Shown here piece by piece: positions 5,150 through 11,182 of a DNA stretch of 20,764 bases. The notes beneath the pieces were generated by a model, which worked only from the letters and a program-made list of their open reading frames with translations, had not been told where the DNA came from and ran no database searches. The stretch's first letter is position 1. Every line of letters begins with the position of its first letter. Origin of the DNA: a virus; the IMG/VR virus record IMGVR_UViG_3300023281_001538, positions 1 through 20,764 of that record; one strand, written 5' to 3'. The translations under genes were made by a program, and so were the position numbers.

Positions 5150-5722
5150 ATGACTACGATCTATGTTTTGGACGTTGACGGCACGATTGCCAACAACGAG
5201 CACCGAGCCCGCTTGCTCTACCACGAATGCCATCAGTGTCTAACGGGTATGGACGGCCTGACGGGCCCTGGGCAGTTTGTCTGCCCCCACTGTGGGTGTA
5301 TGGATTCGAAGGCTACAAGCGCCTCCTGGGACCGATTTAACGACCTGTCCCTTATGGAACAGGACACACCTATTCCACGCACACAGAAATGCGTAAAAGC
5401 GCTTGAATCCCTGGGCTATCCGGTCCATTATCTAACTGCGCGGTACCTCTCCCAGCGGGAGGTGACGCTAGGGTGGTTGCAGGTTCATTTTGGTTTTGAT
5501 GCCTCGAAGCAGTACCTACTTACTCGTGATACGGATGATCATCATGGTCCCAAGTCTCATGAGTTTAAGGAAAATGCTGTCAAGCAGCTTCGGGCCCTTT
5601 GTGACTCGCAGTATGAGAACCCTAACTACGTATTCGTAGATGACAAGAGTTCTAACTTAAAGATGTTTAGTCGACATGGGTTGTCTCTAAAGGCACCTGA
5701 GTTTTGGCAAACAATGCGTTGA
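5150..5722 (+). CDS. HAD-family phosphatase with zinc-ribbon insertion (Pnkp 3'-phosphatase-like)
   Basis: A 190-aa HAD hydrolase. Motif I is D8-V-D10-G-T, with Asp8 the expected nucleophile and Asp10 the acid/base. Motif II is the Thr of LTAR. A motif III lysine is probably in FKENAVKQL. Motif IV is FVDDKSSN with two Asp for Mg2+. This order and length resemble the 3'-phosphatase domain of T4-type polynucleotide kinase/phosphatase and related phage HAD proteins that act on nucleic-acid or nucleotide phosphates. In the cap position, residues 27-50 insert two knuckles, CHQC and CPHC, followed by GC, making a zinc ribbon not usual in this family. The start is supported by GAGGG about six bases upstream. 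A promoter -35 box overlaps the stop codon. Exact substrate is unknown. Confidence 0.8.
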   Translation: MTTIYVLDVDGTIANNEHRARLLYHECHQCLTGMDGLTGPGQFVCPHCGCMDSKATSASWDRFNDLSLMEQDTPIPRTQKCVKALESLGYPVHYLTARYLSQREVTLGWLQVHFGFDASKQYLLTRDTDDHHGPKSHEFKENAVKQLRALCDSQYENPNYVFVDDKSSNLKMFSRHGLSLKAPEFWQTMR

Positions 5723-5748
5723 CTCTAAACTTAGCTAAATGCTATACT
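5719..5748 (+). promoter_or_regulatory. Sigma70-like promoter upstream of the ribonucleotide reductase
   Basis: TTGACT (5719-5724), an 18-bp spacer and TATACT (5743-5748) with the TGC extension. The -35 overlaps the TGA stop of the HAD gene. The predicted start at about 5755 lies just six bases before the terminator stem at 5761, so this promoter transcribes straight into a terminator. Confidence 0.7.
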
Positions 5749-5760
5749 ACCTAACTTGGC

Positions 5761-5802
5761 GGACAGGCTCTTTTCTATTATCGAGCTTGTCCTTTTTTAT
5801 TT
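5761..5802 (+). terminator. Rho-independent terminator or attenuator before the reductase gene
   Basis: GGACAGGCTC (5761-5770) pairs with GAGCTTGTCC (5783-5792), a 10-bp stem with one G-U pair and a 12-base loop, followed by TTTTTTATTT. It ends transcription coming from the HAD gene, but it also lies downstream of the promoter at 5719-5748 and upstream of the reductase ATG at 5820, so it may attenuate reductase expression. Confidence 0.85.
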
Positions 5803-5819
5803 CTAGGAACTGACTTAGT

Positions 5820-7751
5820 ATGACTTATCTTCCCACTTTTTATCAACAGTTTATCCACAAGTCACGCTACGCAAGATGGATAGAGGGAGAGAACAGGCGA
5901 GAGACCTGGGAGGAGACCGTAGATAGGTATCTAGACTTTATGGAGGCAAAGGTTGCTGAGGACCATCCTATGGCTCTCGCAAAGCTACAAAAGAAGCGTC
6001 CTAAGATACGCAAGTACTTTGTAGAGCAAAAAGCACTACCTTCCATGCGCTCAGTCATGACTGCAGGTAAGGCCTTAGAGCGGGACAACATCGCAGGCTA
6101 CAATTGCAGTTACGTAGCTATCGATCATCCCCGAGCATTTGATGAGATCCTGTACATACTCATGTGTGGTACTGGTGTGGGCTTCTCTGTAGAGCGACAG
6201 GCTATCACCCACCTACCTGCCGTAGCGGAGGAGTTCTACCCTACAGACACCTGTATCAAGGTGCGAGATTCCCGCATAGGCTGGGCTACCGCGTTCAGGG
6301 AGCTGCTGAGTCTGCTGTGGGCAGGTCAAATCCCTAGCTGGGACCTGACTAACCTGAGGCCTGCAGGTGCTAGACTAAAAACCTTTGGGGGGAGATCTAG
6401 TGGGCCAGAGCCCCTTAACGAGCTGTTTAAGTTCGCAGTAAACCAGTTTCAGAAATCAGCAGGAAGAAAGCTTACAAGTCTGGAATGCCATGACTTGGTA
6501 TGTAAGGTCGCAGATATCGTAGTGGTCGGAGGCGTTCGACGCTCCGCACTAATCTCACTATCGAATGTGTCTGACGACCGCATGCGTGGAGCTAAGAGCG
6601 GCCAGTGGTGGGTGGAGACTCCTCACCGGAAGCTTGCAAACAACTCAGCTGCGTACAACGAGATCCCTGAGTTCCCTGTGTTCCTTCAGGAATGGAAGGC
6701 TCTCTATGACTCCAAGGCTGGCGAGCGAGGCATCTTTAGTAGAGAAGCCTCTCGTAAGCATGTGGAGTCCACAGGGATTCGTGATCCTAACCATGACTGG
6801 GGTACTAATCCTTGCTCAGAGATTATCCTACGCTCATGCCAGGTATGTAACCTGTCTGAGATTGTAGTGCGTCCTGAGGATACTTTGAAGGAGCTAAAGG
6901 AGAAGGCTGAAATTGCTGCCATCCTAGGTACTTTACAGTCTACGGTTACAGACTTTAGATACCTTAGGAAGATCTGGCGTAAGAATACTGAGGAAGAGCG
7001 CCTCCTGGGAGTAAGCCTGACTGGTATCATGGATCATCCCGTCCTCTCTGATCCTAACAATGACGAGCTTCCTAAGTTACTTACAACTCTAAAGGATTAC
7101 ACTCTAGCTGTAAACCATGAATGGGCAGATGCTCTAGGTATCGAGCACTCAGCAGCAGTTACATGCGTCAAGCCTAGTGGCACAGTTTCGCAATTAGTCA
7201 ACTCTTCTAGTGGAATCCATGCTCGATTCTCGCCCTACTATGTACGTACGGTCAGGGCTGATAAGAAGGACCCTCTAGCGCTGTTCATGATGTCTAAGGG
7301 TTTTCCCTGTGAGGACGATGTAACGAATAGTAACGTCCTAGTGTTCAGCTTTCCCATCAAGAGCCCTGAAGCTTCCACCTTTGTAAGCGACCTTACTGCT
7401 CTAAAGCAGTTAGAGGTTTGGAAGATTTACCAGGACTACTGGACGCATCACAAGCCCTCTTGTACGATTTACTACACGGATAAGGAATACCTGGGAGTAG
7501 GCGACTGGGTTTACAATAACTTCAAGTCCATCAGTGGCGTATCCTTTCTCCCACATACAGACCATATCTATGCCCAGGCTCCTTACCAGGAGATATCTCA
7601 AGAGAAGTATGAGCAGCTAGTGAGCGAGATGCCTGCAGAGTTCGATTGGGCCGATCTTACTGACTTTGAAAAAGAAGATACAACCACAGGCACTCAGGAA
7701 CTAGCATGCAGTGGTGGAGCCTGTGAAATAGTTGATCTAACCACACCTTAA
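5820..7751 (+). CDS. nrdJ: Adenosylcobalamin-dependent (class II) ribonucleotide reductase, monomeric RTPR type
   Basis: A 643-aa enzyme that makes deoxyribonucleotides from ribonucleotides using a cobalamin-derived thiyl radical. The family best matched is the monomeric Lactobacillus leichmannii-type triphosphate reductase. Cys332 in NPCSEI is the expected radical cysteine. Cys96 (NCSYV) and Cys343 (VCNLSE) are the substrate-reducing pair; the 11-residue gap between Cys332 and Cys343 equals that of Cys408 and Cys419 in the Lactobacillus enzyme. Cys630 and Cys635 near the C-terminus (ACSGGAC) are the CxxxxC pair that shuttles reducing power. GGRSSGPEPL and KPSGTVSQLV are conserved active-site or phosphate-binding segments. 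It is about 100 residues shorter than the 739-residue reference. No nrdI, nrdH or thioredoxin gene is nearby. A moderate AGGA lies 11 bases before the ATG. Promoter and terminator signals lie directly upstream. Confidence 0.93.
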   Translation: MTYLPTFYQQFIHKSRYARWIEGENRRETWEETVDRYLDFMEAKVAEDHPMALAKLQKKRPKIRKYFVEQKALPSMRSVMTAGKALERDNIAGYNCSYVAIDHPRAFDEILYILMCGTGVGFSVERQAITHLPAVAEEFYPTDTCIKVRDSRIGWATAFRELLSLLWAGQIPSWDLTNLRPAGARLKTFGGRSSGPEPLNELFKFAVNQFQKSAGRKLTSLECHDLVCKVADIVVVGGVRRSALISLSNVSDDRMRGAKSGQWWVETPHRKLANNSAAYNEIPEFPVFLQEWKALYDSKAGERGIFSREASRKHVESTGIRDPNHDWGTNPCSEIILRSCQVCNLSEIVVRPEDTLKELKEKAEIAAILGTLQSTVTDFRYLRKIWRKNTEEERLLGVSLTGIMDHPVLSDPNNDELPKLLTTLKDYTLAVNHEWADALGIEHSAAVTCVKPSGTVSQLVNSSSGIHARFSPYYVRTVRADKKDPLALFMMSKGFPCEDDVTNSNVLVFSFPIKSPEASTFVSDLTALKQLEVWKIYQDYWTHHKPSCTIYYTDKEYLGVGDWVYNNFKSISGVSFLPHTDHIYAQAPYQEISQEKYEQLVSEMPAEFDWADLTDFEKEDTTTGTQELACSGGACEIVDLTTP

Positions 7752-7760
7752 TGCTATAAT
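7732..7760 (+). promoter_or_regulatory. Strong sigma70-like promoter
   Basis: TTGATC (7732-7737), a 17-bp spacer and perfect TATAAT (7755-7760) preceded by TGC. The -35 lies in the last codons of the reductase gene and the -10 just after its stop. It drives the gene at 7780 with a leader of about 13 bases that contains AAGGA. Confidence 0.78.
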
Positions 7761-7779
7761 GACCTCCTAAGGAACTTCT

Positions 7780-8202
7780 ATGTCAATTACACGTAATAAC
7801 CCCACCACTAGCACTATCTCTGGTAGAGGTAAAGGTCCAGGTGTTGCCGTACCTAATCCTGGCCTATCTGCAGTATACTCTCTTGGAGACGCCGTAGGTG
7901 CAGGCACCACAGAGGGCGTAGAGGTAGGGAACTACAACTTCGTGACTCAAGTACTTACTACTACTGCAGGAGGCACCGTAGCTCCTGAGGGTTGCCCCGG
8001 TTTCGAGCCAGGCTCAAGTGTAGAGGCCGCGTTTGCCCCTGTAGCTAACACTATGGTAGGCGTAGGCGCAGTAACCGCTACCGCACTAGTCTACACCTTC
8101 GGTGGCCCCGCTACTATCACTGTCCCAGTCCATGGACTTAAAATTGTTAGATTCGTGTTGACCGGCGCAGCGGTAGACATTAGATATACACTGCACGCTT
8201 AA
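7780..8202 (+). CDS. Hypothetical beta-rich protein, possibly a virion protein
   Basis: A 140-aa protein rich in Gly, Ala, Thr and Val. The N-terminal ~30 residues are polar and flexible (TTSTISGRGKGPGVAVPNPG). The rest alternates short beta-type stretches (YNFVTQVLTTTAGG, ATALVYTFGGPATITVPVH, VRFVLTGAAVDIRYTLHA). It has one cysteine and no motif or membrane helix. The strong dedicated promoter and composition suit an abundant structural or decoration protein, but this is inference and it is not placed with the head genes. The start is supported by AAGGA about eight bases upstream. Confidence 0.7.
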   Translation: MSITRNNPTTSTISGRGKGPGVAVPNPGLSAVYSLGDAVGAGTTEGVEVGNYNFVTQVLTTTAGGTVAPEGCPGFEPGSSVEAAFAPVANTMVGVGAVTATALVYTFGGPATITVPVHGLKIVRFVLTGAAVDIRYTLHA

Positions 8203-8217
8203 CTTATAATAGAGGGG
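8200..8217 (+). promoter_or_regulatory. Possible -10 box and RBS before the metallophosphoesterase
   Basis: TATAAT at 8205-8210 begins three bases after the preceding stop codon, with GAGGGGG leading to the ATG at 8223. No good -35 is present (TTAGAT at 8180, 19 bp away), so promoter activity is uncertain; the G-rich ribosome binding site is clear. Confidence 0.4.
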
Positions 8218-8222
8218 GAAAG

Positions 8223-9122
8223 ATGCAGAAGTCTTGCAAGATTTGCGGGGGTGACTTCCAGACGTGGGATAGCCGAACAAAGACGTGTGGGAACGATTCT
8301 TGTCTCCGCATTAGTCGAAGCTCTAGAAGCCGGGCCCCTTTCCCTGAACAGTTCCATGAACTGGAAGACCTTCCTAACTTATCGAAGCGTAAGCGTAAGC
8401 GCCCCTCGCTAAAGCGAGCATATAAGAAGGTGAATCCAGGTGAAATCATGGGGGTCATAGGGGATACCCACATGCCTTACGAGAAGGAGGGCTACCTGGA
8501 ATTCTGCCAAGAGACCTTCCAGAGCCAGGGCGTGACGCGAGTAATCCATGCGGGCGATCTTATGGACAACCATGCTCTAAGTTTCCACGACTCAGAGCCC
8601 TCCTTACGGGGAGCGGTGGGAGAGTATGAGGCGGTTCGCGAGCAGTTACAGCCGTGGTTTGATGCGTTCCCCAAGTTAGAGATAATCCGGGGCAACCACG
8701 ATAAGATACCTGCCAGGCAGTTAGCTAAGGCGGGTCTGGATCCTGATAAGTTCATGCGACCCATGGCAGAGGTATATGACTTTCCTCCCGGCTGGGTCGA
8801 GGTCGACAACGTCTTCAGTAACGGAGTACTCTACCACCATGGAGAGACTGCTGTAGGTATTGGGGGATTCCGTAAAGACAGTCGAGATCGCATGTGTAAT
8901 ACGGTTACTGGTCACGTGCATAGCAACTTCGGCGTAAGCTACACCGCTACTGACCACCGGTTAGTATATGGCTGCGCTGTAGGCTGCGGAGTTGATAGCC
9001 GTTCTATGGCTTTTGTTTACGGTAAGAACTTCAAGTTGAAGCCTATTGTAGGTTGTGCAGTGATACTGGAAGACGGCACCCTGCCTGTATGCTTCCCGAT
9101 GCCTTTGGGGTCCAAGCCCTAG
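8223..9122 (+). CDS. Calcineurin-like metallophosphoesterase with N-terminal zinc finger
   Basis: A 299-aa protein. Residues 1-30 carry Cys5, Cys8, Cys22 and Cys27, a small zinc finger, followed by a very basic linker (SKRKRKRPSLKRAYKK) that could bind nucleic acid. The catalytic domain starts at about residue 73 and has every signature of the two-metal phosphoesterase fold: D81-T-H83, G-D112, G-N158-H159-D160, H205-H206-G-E and G-H231-V-H233. These residues bind Mn/Fe-type metal pairs and cleave phosphomonoesters or phosphodiesters. Substrate cannot be told; with the zinc finger and basic tract a nucleic acid is a reasonable guess. GAGGGGG directly upstream supports the ATG. The HslV-like gene follows after 18 bases. 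Confidence 0.88.
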   Translation: MQKSCKICGGDFQTWDSRTKTCGNDSCLRISRSSRSRAPFPEQFHELEDLPNLSKRKRKRPSLKRAYKKVNPGEIMGVIGDTHMPYEKEGYLEFCQETFQSQGVTRVIHAGDLMDNHALSFHDSEPSLRGAVGEYEAVREQLQPWFDAFPKLEIIRGNHDKIPARQLAKAGLDPDKFMRPMAEVYDFPPGWVEVDNVFSNGVLYHHGETAVGIGGFRKDSRDRMCNTVTGHVHSNFGVSYTATDHRLVYGCAVGCGVDSRSMAFVYGKNFKLKPIVGCAVILEDGTLPVCFPMPLGSKP

Positions 9123-9140
9123 AAAGAGTAGTACCTTCTT

Positions 9141-9653
9141 ATGACATGTGGCATAGCAATACCGGTAGACGGAAAAGTGGTCCTAGCCTCAGGATCAAGG
9201 ATCCTAGCCGGTACGCATAAGATGCCCGACTCTAAGAAGATTCTTAAAATAGGCGCATTTACTGCAGTATCTGCGGGCATGCTCAAGGCTGAGAGACTCA
9301 GCTTGATACAGTTTTACGCCATATCTTCTCCAGCGCCTATCAGCTTTCCTCAGCTTATAGAGACTTGGGCTAATTCTTTAGTTGAGCTTAATATACCCTC
9401 TGAGGACGGTATAGAGTTTCTAGTGGCTGTAGGGGACTGTTTGTGGTTTGTGGACTCTGACGGAGTAGTAATGGAGCATAGCGAAGGCTTCCTTACGATA
9501 GGCTCTGGAGGAGACATGGCCAGAGGTTTCCTAGGTGCGTCCAAGAAGCCTAAGACAGTGGAGGAGGCTGAGAAATTAGCCTTGCGTTGCCTGAAGTATG
9601 TGTCATTACATATGGTATGCGAGGGTCCTCCCTTCGCAACGGAGGTAACATGA
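9141..9653 (+). CDS. HslV/proteasome-beta-like Ntn hydrolase
   Basis: A 170-aa protein, close to the ~175 residues of HslV. After Met removal Thr would be residue 1 (MTCGIAI), the position of the catalytic threonine. The strand pattern DGKVVLASGSR matches the HslV/proteasome segment that holds Asp17, and KKILKI matches the Lys33 region. The EFLVAVGDCLWFVDSDGVV, LTIGSGGDMARGF and VEEAEKLALRCLKYV segments follow the HslV order, including the GSGG turn with the active-site serine. Asp17, conserved in active subunits, is Gly here (ASGSR instead of ADSR/GDG), so activity is uncertain. No HslU or other ATPase gene is in the window; it might use host HslU or act alone. The stop overlaps the next start (ATGA). 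There is no clear Shine-Dalgarno sequence. Confidence 0.75.
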   Translation: MTCGIAIPVDGKVVLASGSRILAGTHKMPDSKKILKIGAFTAVSAGMLKAERLSLIQFYAISSPAPISFPQLIETWANSLVELNIPSEDGIEFLVAVGDCLWFVDSDGVVMEHSEGFLTIGSGGDMARGFLGASKKPKTVEEAEKLALRCLKYVSLHMVCEGPPFATEVT

Positions 9654-10075
9654 GCATTGAGACTTACCTAGAGAGCTTAGAGGAGCTAATAGACCCGAGT
9701 CAGGACCCTCTGATAACCATCGAGTCCTACCAGGCAGAGGCAATTACCGCTGCTGCAGATTCTTTGGCTTTCTGCAAAGCATTATTTGACATCTTCAAGC
9801 TGAATGGTATGCTGGATGAAGATGCTACTTTCGATCTGTATGTCCTAGAGACTTTGATCGATAATATGGTAGGAGAAGTTACAGCGGCGGCTCTATATCT
9901 CAAAGGGCAACCACCTGGCAGGAAAGTTAGTGAAGGATTGCGGAGCATTAGCAACGATATCCATCAACATAACTTATTAGCTAAAGAGGAAGATCGAGTT
10001 CCGCTTGCTGTAGAAGTAGGGTTTAGCAAGTTAGCAGAACATGTTGAATCTGCTAAAATCCACTTAGCTATATAG
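9650..10075 (+). CDS. Hypothetical helical protein (141 aa)
   Basis: A 141-aa, mostly helical, acidic protein with no recognised family. Helices are suggested at about 2-14, 23-50 (IESYQAEAITAAADSLAFCK), 60-85 and 95-140. There are no metal or catalytic motifs. The frame extends upstream to 9587, but ATG 9650 is chosen: GGAGG lies four bases before it and the ATG overlaps the TGA of the HslV-like gene, so the two are translationally coupled. It could be a partner or regulator of that protein, by position only. A terminator follows 10 bases after the stop. Confidence 0.72.
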   Translation: MSIETYLESLEELIDPSQDPLITIESYQAEAITAAADSLAFCKALFDIFKLNGMLDEDATFDLYVLETLIDNMVGEVTAAALYLKGQPPGRKVSEGLRSISNDIHQHNLLAKEEDRVPLAVEVGFSKLAEHVESAKIHLAI

Positions 10076-10085
10076 CATTAAGATA

Positions 10086-10113
10086 AGCGCTCCTTACGGG
10101 GTGCTTTTTTTTT
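10086..10113 (+). terminator. Rho-independent terminator
   Basis: AGCGCTCC (10086-10093), loop TTAC, GGGGTGCT (10098-10105): an 8-bp stem with two G-U pairs, followed by nine T. It ends the metallophosphoesterase, HslV-like and 141-aa unit. The next promoter -10 begins five bases after the T run. Confidence 0.85.
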
Positions 10114-10123
10114 GTGCTATACT
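10114..10123 (+). promoter_or_regulatory. Extended -10 promoter, predicted leaderless transcript
   Basis: GTGC-TATACT (-10 at 10118-10123) with the TGC extension. No good -35 is visible (TTACGG at 18 bp, inside the terminator). The ATG at 10130 lies six bases after the -10, the same spacing as at 4964 and 10665. Confidence 0.5.
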
Positions 10124-10129
10124 AGTTAT

Positions 10130-10309
10130 ATGCGACCTTCTCTATATCAACTAATATACTACCTTGTAGCACTTGCAACCTATGCACTAGCCTGCTGGCC
10201 TCCCTTCGCATCCATACATGATGTCCTGGTAGCCGCTGCTGGTTCTCTTTTAGCTGTCCCTCACAATGCTCCGAAACATGCTCAGAAAAACGTTGCATCG
10301 GACGAATAA
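10130..10309 (+). CDS. Small two-helix membrane protein (59 aa), likely leaderless
   Basis: A 59-aa protein with two hydrophobic segments, about 8-22 (LIYYLVALATYALAC) and 29-44 (IHDVLVAAAGSLLAVP), joined by a short WPPFAS turn, with a polar C-terminal tail (KHAQKNVASDE). Size and layout would suit a small membrane protein such as a holin-like or signalling protein, but there is no lysis gene beside it, so no function is assigned. There is no Shine-Dalgarno sequence; the ATG is placed at the expected transcription start of the TGCTATACT promoter. An upstream in-frame GTG (10112) lies in the terminator T run and is rejected. Confidence 0.65.
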   Translation: MRPSLYQLIYYLVALATYALACWPPFASIHDVLVAAAGSLLAVPHNAPKHAQKNVASDE

Positions 10310-10350
10310 CTCAGTATAGTGATCTTACTTAATGCGCTGGTCATTCCAGC
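10293..10350 (+). promoter_or_regulatory. Promoter and short leader hairpin for the 59-aa gene at 10371
   Basis: TTGCAT (10293-10298), a 16-bp spacer and TATAGT (10315-10320). The roughly 45-base leader contains a hairpin GCTGG-TCATT-CCAGC (10336-10350) and then GGAG about nine bases before the ATG. The -35 lies inside the previous gene. Confidence 0.5.
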
Positions 10351-10370
10351 ACTAAACTTGGAGATACATT

Positions 10371-10550
10371 ATGAGTTTTTCAGCTGAACAGCCCGTCTGG
10401 GCACTTGTAAACAAGAGCACGCAGACCTTTGAAGCCACCAAGAGTGGTATCCGCACTTTCGAGACGCGCACAGTCGCTCGACAGGAGCGAGGTACAGATC
10501 AGAAGGTAGTGAAGCTATCAGCGTCCGACGCGAGCTTTAGTTACCGCTAG
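10371..10550 (+). CDS. Hypothetical small protein (59 aa)
   Basis: A 59-aa basic, polar protein (MSFSAEQPVWALVNKSTQTF... and an end SASDASFSYR) with no cysteine, no membrane segment and no recognised motif. It contains many Thr, Ser, Arg and Lys residues. GGAG lies about nine bases before the ATG, a promoter lies at 10293-10320 and a terminator at 10584, so it forms a single-gene transcription unit. That isolation is unusual in this otherwise packed window and suggests it is needed at its own time or level. Function is unknown. Confidence 0.65.
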   Translation: MSFSAEQPVWALVNKSTQTFEATKSGIRTFETRTVARQERGTDQKVVKLSASDASFSYR

Positions 10551-10583
10551 ACGCGGCCCAAATGCTTGATCAGCCAACTGGGT

Positions 10584-10624
10584 AACCCTCCCGAGCCATT
10601 AAGTGCTCTGGGGGGTTTTTTATT
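10584..10624 (+). terminator. Rho-independent terminator
   Basis: AACCCTCCCGAGC (10584-10596) pairs with GCTCTGGGGGGTT (10605-10617), a 13-bp stem with one mismatch and one G-U pair and an 8-base loop, followed by a T run (GGTTTTTTATTT). It closes the single-gene unit at 10371. Confidence 0.85.
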
Positions 10625-10629
10625 TACAT

Positions 10630-10658
10630 TTGCTCTTATTTCATACGTTTGCTATAAT
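10630..10658 (+). promoter_or_regulatory. Sigma70-like promoter at the head of the large rightward operon, predicted leaderless
   Basis: TTGCTC (10630-10635), a 17-bp spacer and perfect TATAAT (10653-10658) with the TGC extension. The ATG at 10665 is six bases later. No terminator is seen from here to the end of the window, so this promoter may drive all genes to beyond 20764. Confidence 0.75.
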
Positions 10659-10664
10659 AGCTAG

Positions 10665-10964
10665 ATGCCTACCCGCGTAATCTGGCCAAACTCTACTGAC
10701 ACGCATGCATATGTCTGGAGATTGCTAGAGTACTCAGGGATGACTAAGGGGGCTCTGCAAGCAGGACGTTACACTATGTCTGGCTATGTTTCCGTAGACG
10801 GAAACAGGGTACAAAATAAGAAAAGCAGAGTTCGCATAGGTAAAACCTTTACTATTGAGCTACGAGTACCTGGCAGATTAGTAGATAGTAGGGAGATGAT
10901 TGTGGTAGCCAAAGGCTTTCTAGACAGCACCCCTCACAGAGTCACTGGGCCTTACGTGTTCTGA
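10665..10964 (+). CDS. S4-like RNA-binding domain protein, likely leaderless
   Basis: A 99-aa protein. Residues 15-70 follow the S4 fold pattern of ribosomal protein S4, pseudouridine synthases and heat-shock protein 15: a helix WRLLEYSGMTKGAL, AGRYTMSGYVSVDGNRV in place of the usual helix plus VRVNG turn, then KKSRVRIGKTFTIEL. Such domains bind structured RNA. There is no catalytic domain, so it would act as a binding protein; the target (rRNA, tRNA or phage RNA) is unknown. The ATG coincides with the predicted transcription start of the 10630-10658 promoter, so it should be translated without a leader. Its stop overlaps the next start (TGATG). Confidence 0.6.
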   Translation: MPTRVIWPNSTDTHAYVWRLLEYSGMTKGALQAGRYTMSGYVSVDGNRVQNKKSRVRIGKTFTIELRVPGRLVDSREMIVVAKGFLDSTPHRVTGPYVF

Positions 10965-11182
10965 TGTTTGGTGAATGCGAACATTGTGGCAAGAAGATTG
11001 CCTTTCAAATCAACCTCGAAGAGGGTCACGGTACAGTAGGCCTCTGTCAGTGTACTGAAGCGTTTGCAGCCCATGTCCAAGAACATAGGCTTAAGTTTCA
11101 ACGAAAAATAGCAGCTCAGAGAGTCTTTCGAGACAAAAGACCTACCATAACTCCCCGAAAAGTAAGTAGACATAGATCATGA
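10964..11182 (+). CDS. Small zinc-ribbon protein (72 aa)
   Basis: A 72-aa protein with CEHC at residues 5-8 and CQC at about 28-30, a short treble-clef or zinc-ribbon pattern, and a very basic second half (HRLKFQRKIAAQRVFRDKRP, then PRKVSRHRS), suggesting nucleic-acid binding. It overlaps the S4-domain gene by one base and the HExxH gene by four bases (ATGA), so all three are translated together. Function is unknown. Confidence 0.7.
   Translation: MFGECEHCGKKIAFQINLEEGHGTVGLCQCTEAFAAHVQEHRLKFQRKIAAQRVFRDKRPTITPRKVSRHRS

Noticed and set aside
5851-5859. TTATCCACA, a perfect DnaA-box match
   Set aside because: It lies alone inside the reductase coding sequence (Phe-Ile-His-Lys codons), with no cluster or AT-rich unwinding region, so it is probably chance.
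8401-8420. CTCGCT-AAA-GCGAG hairpin in the metallophosphoesterase gene
   Set aside because: It falls in the basic-linker codons and has no T run; most likely a coding coincidence.
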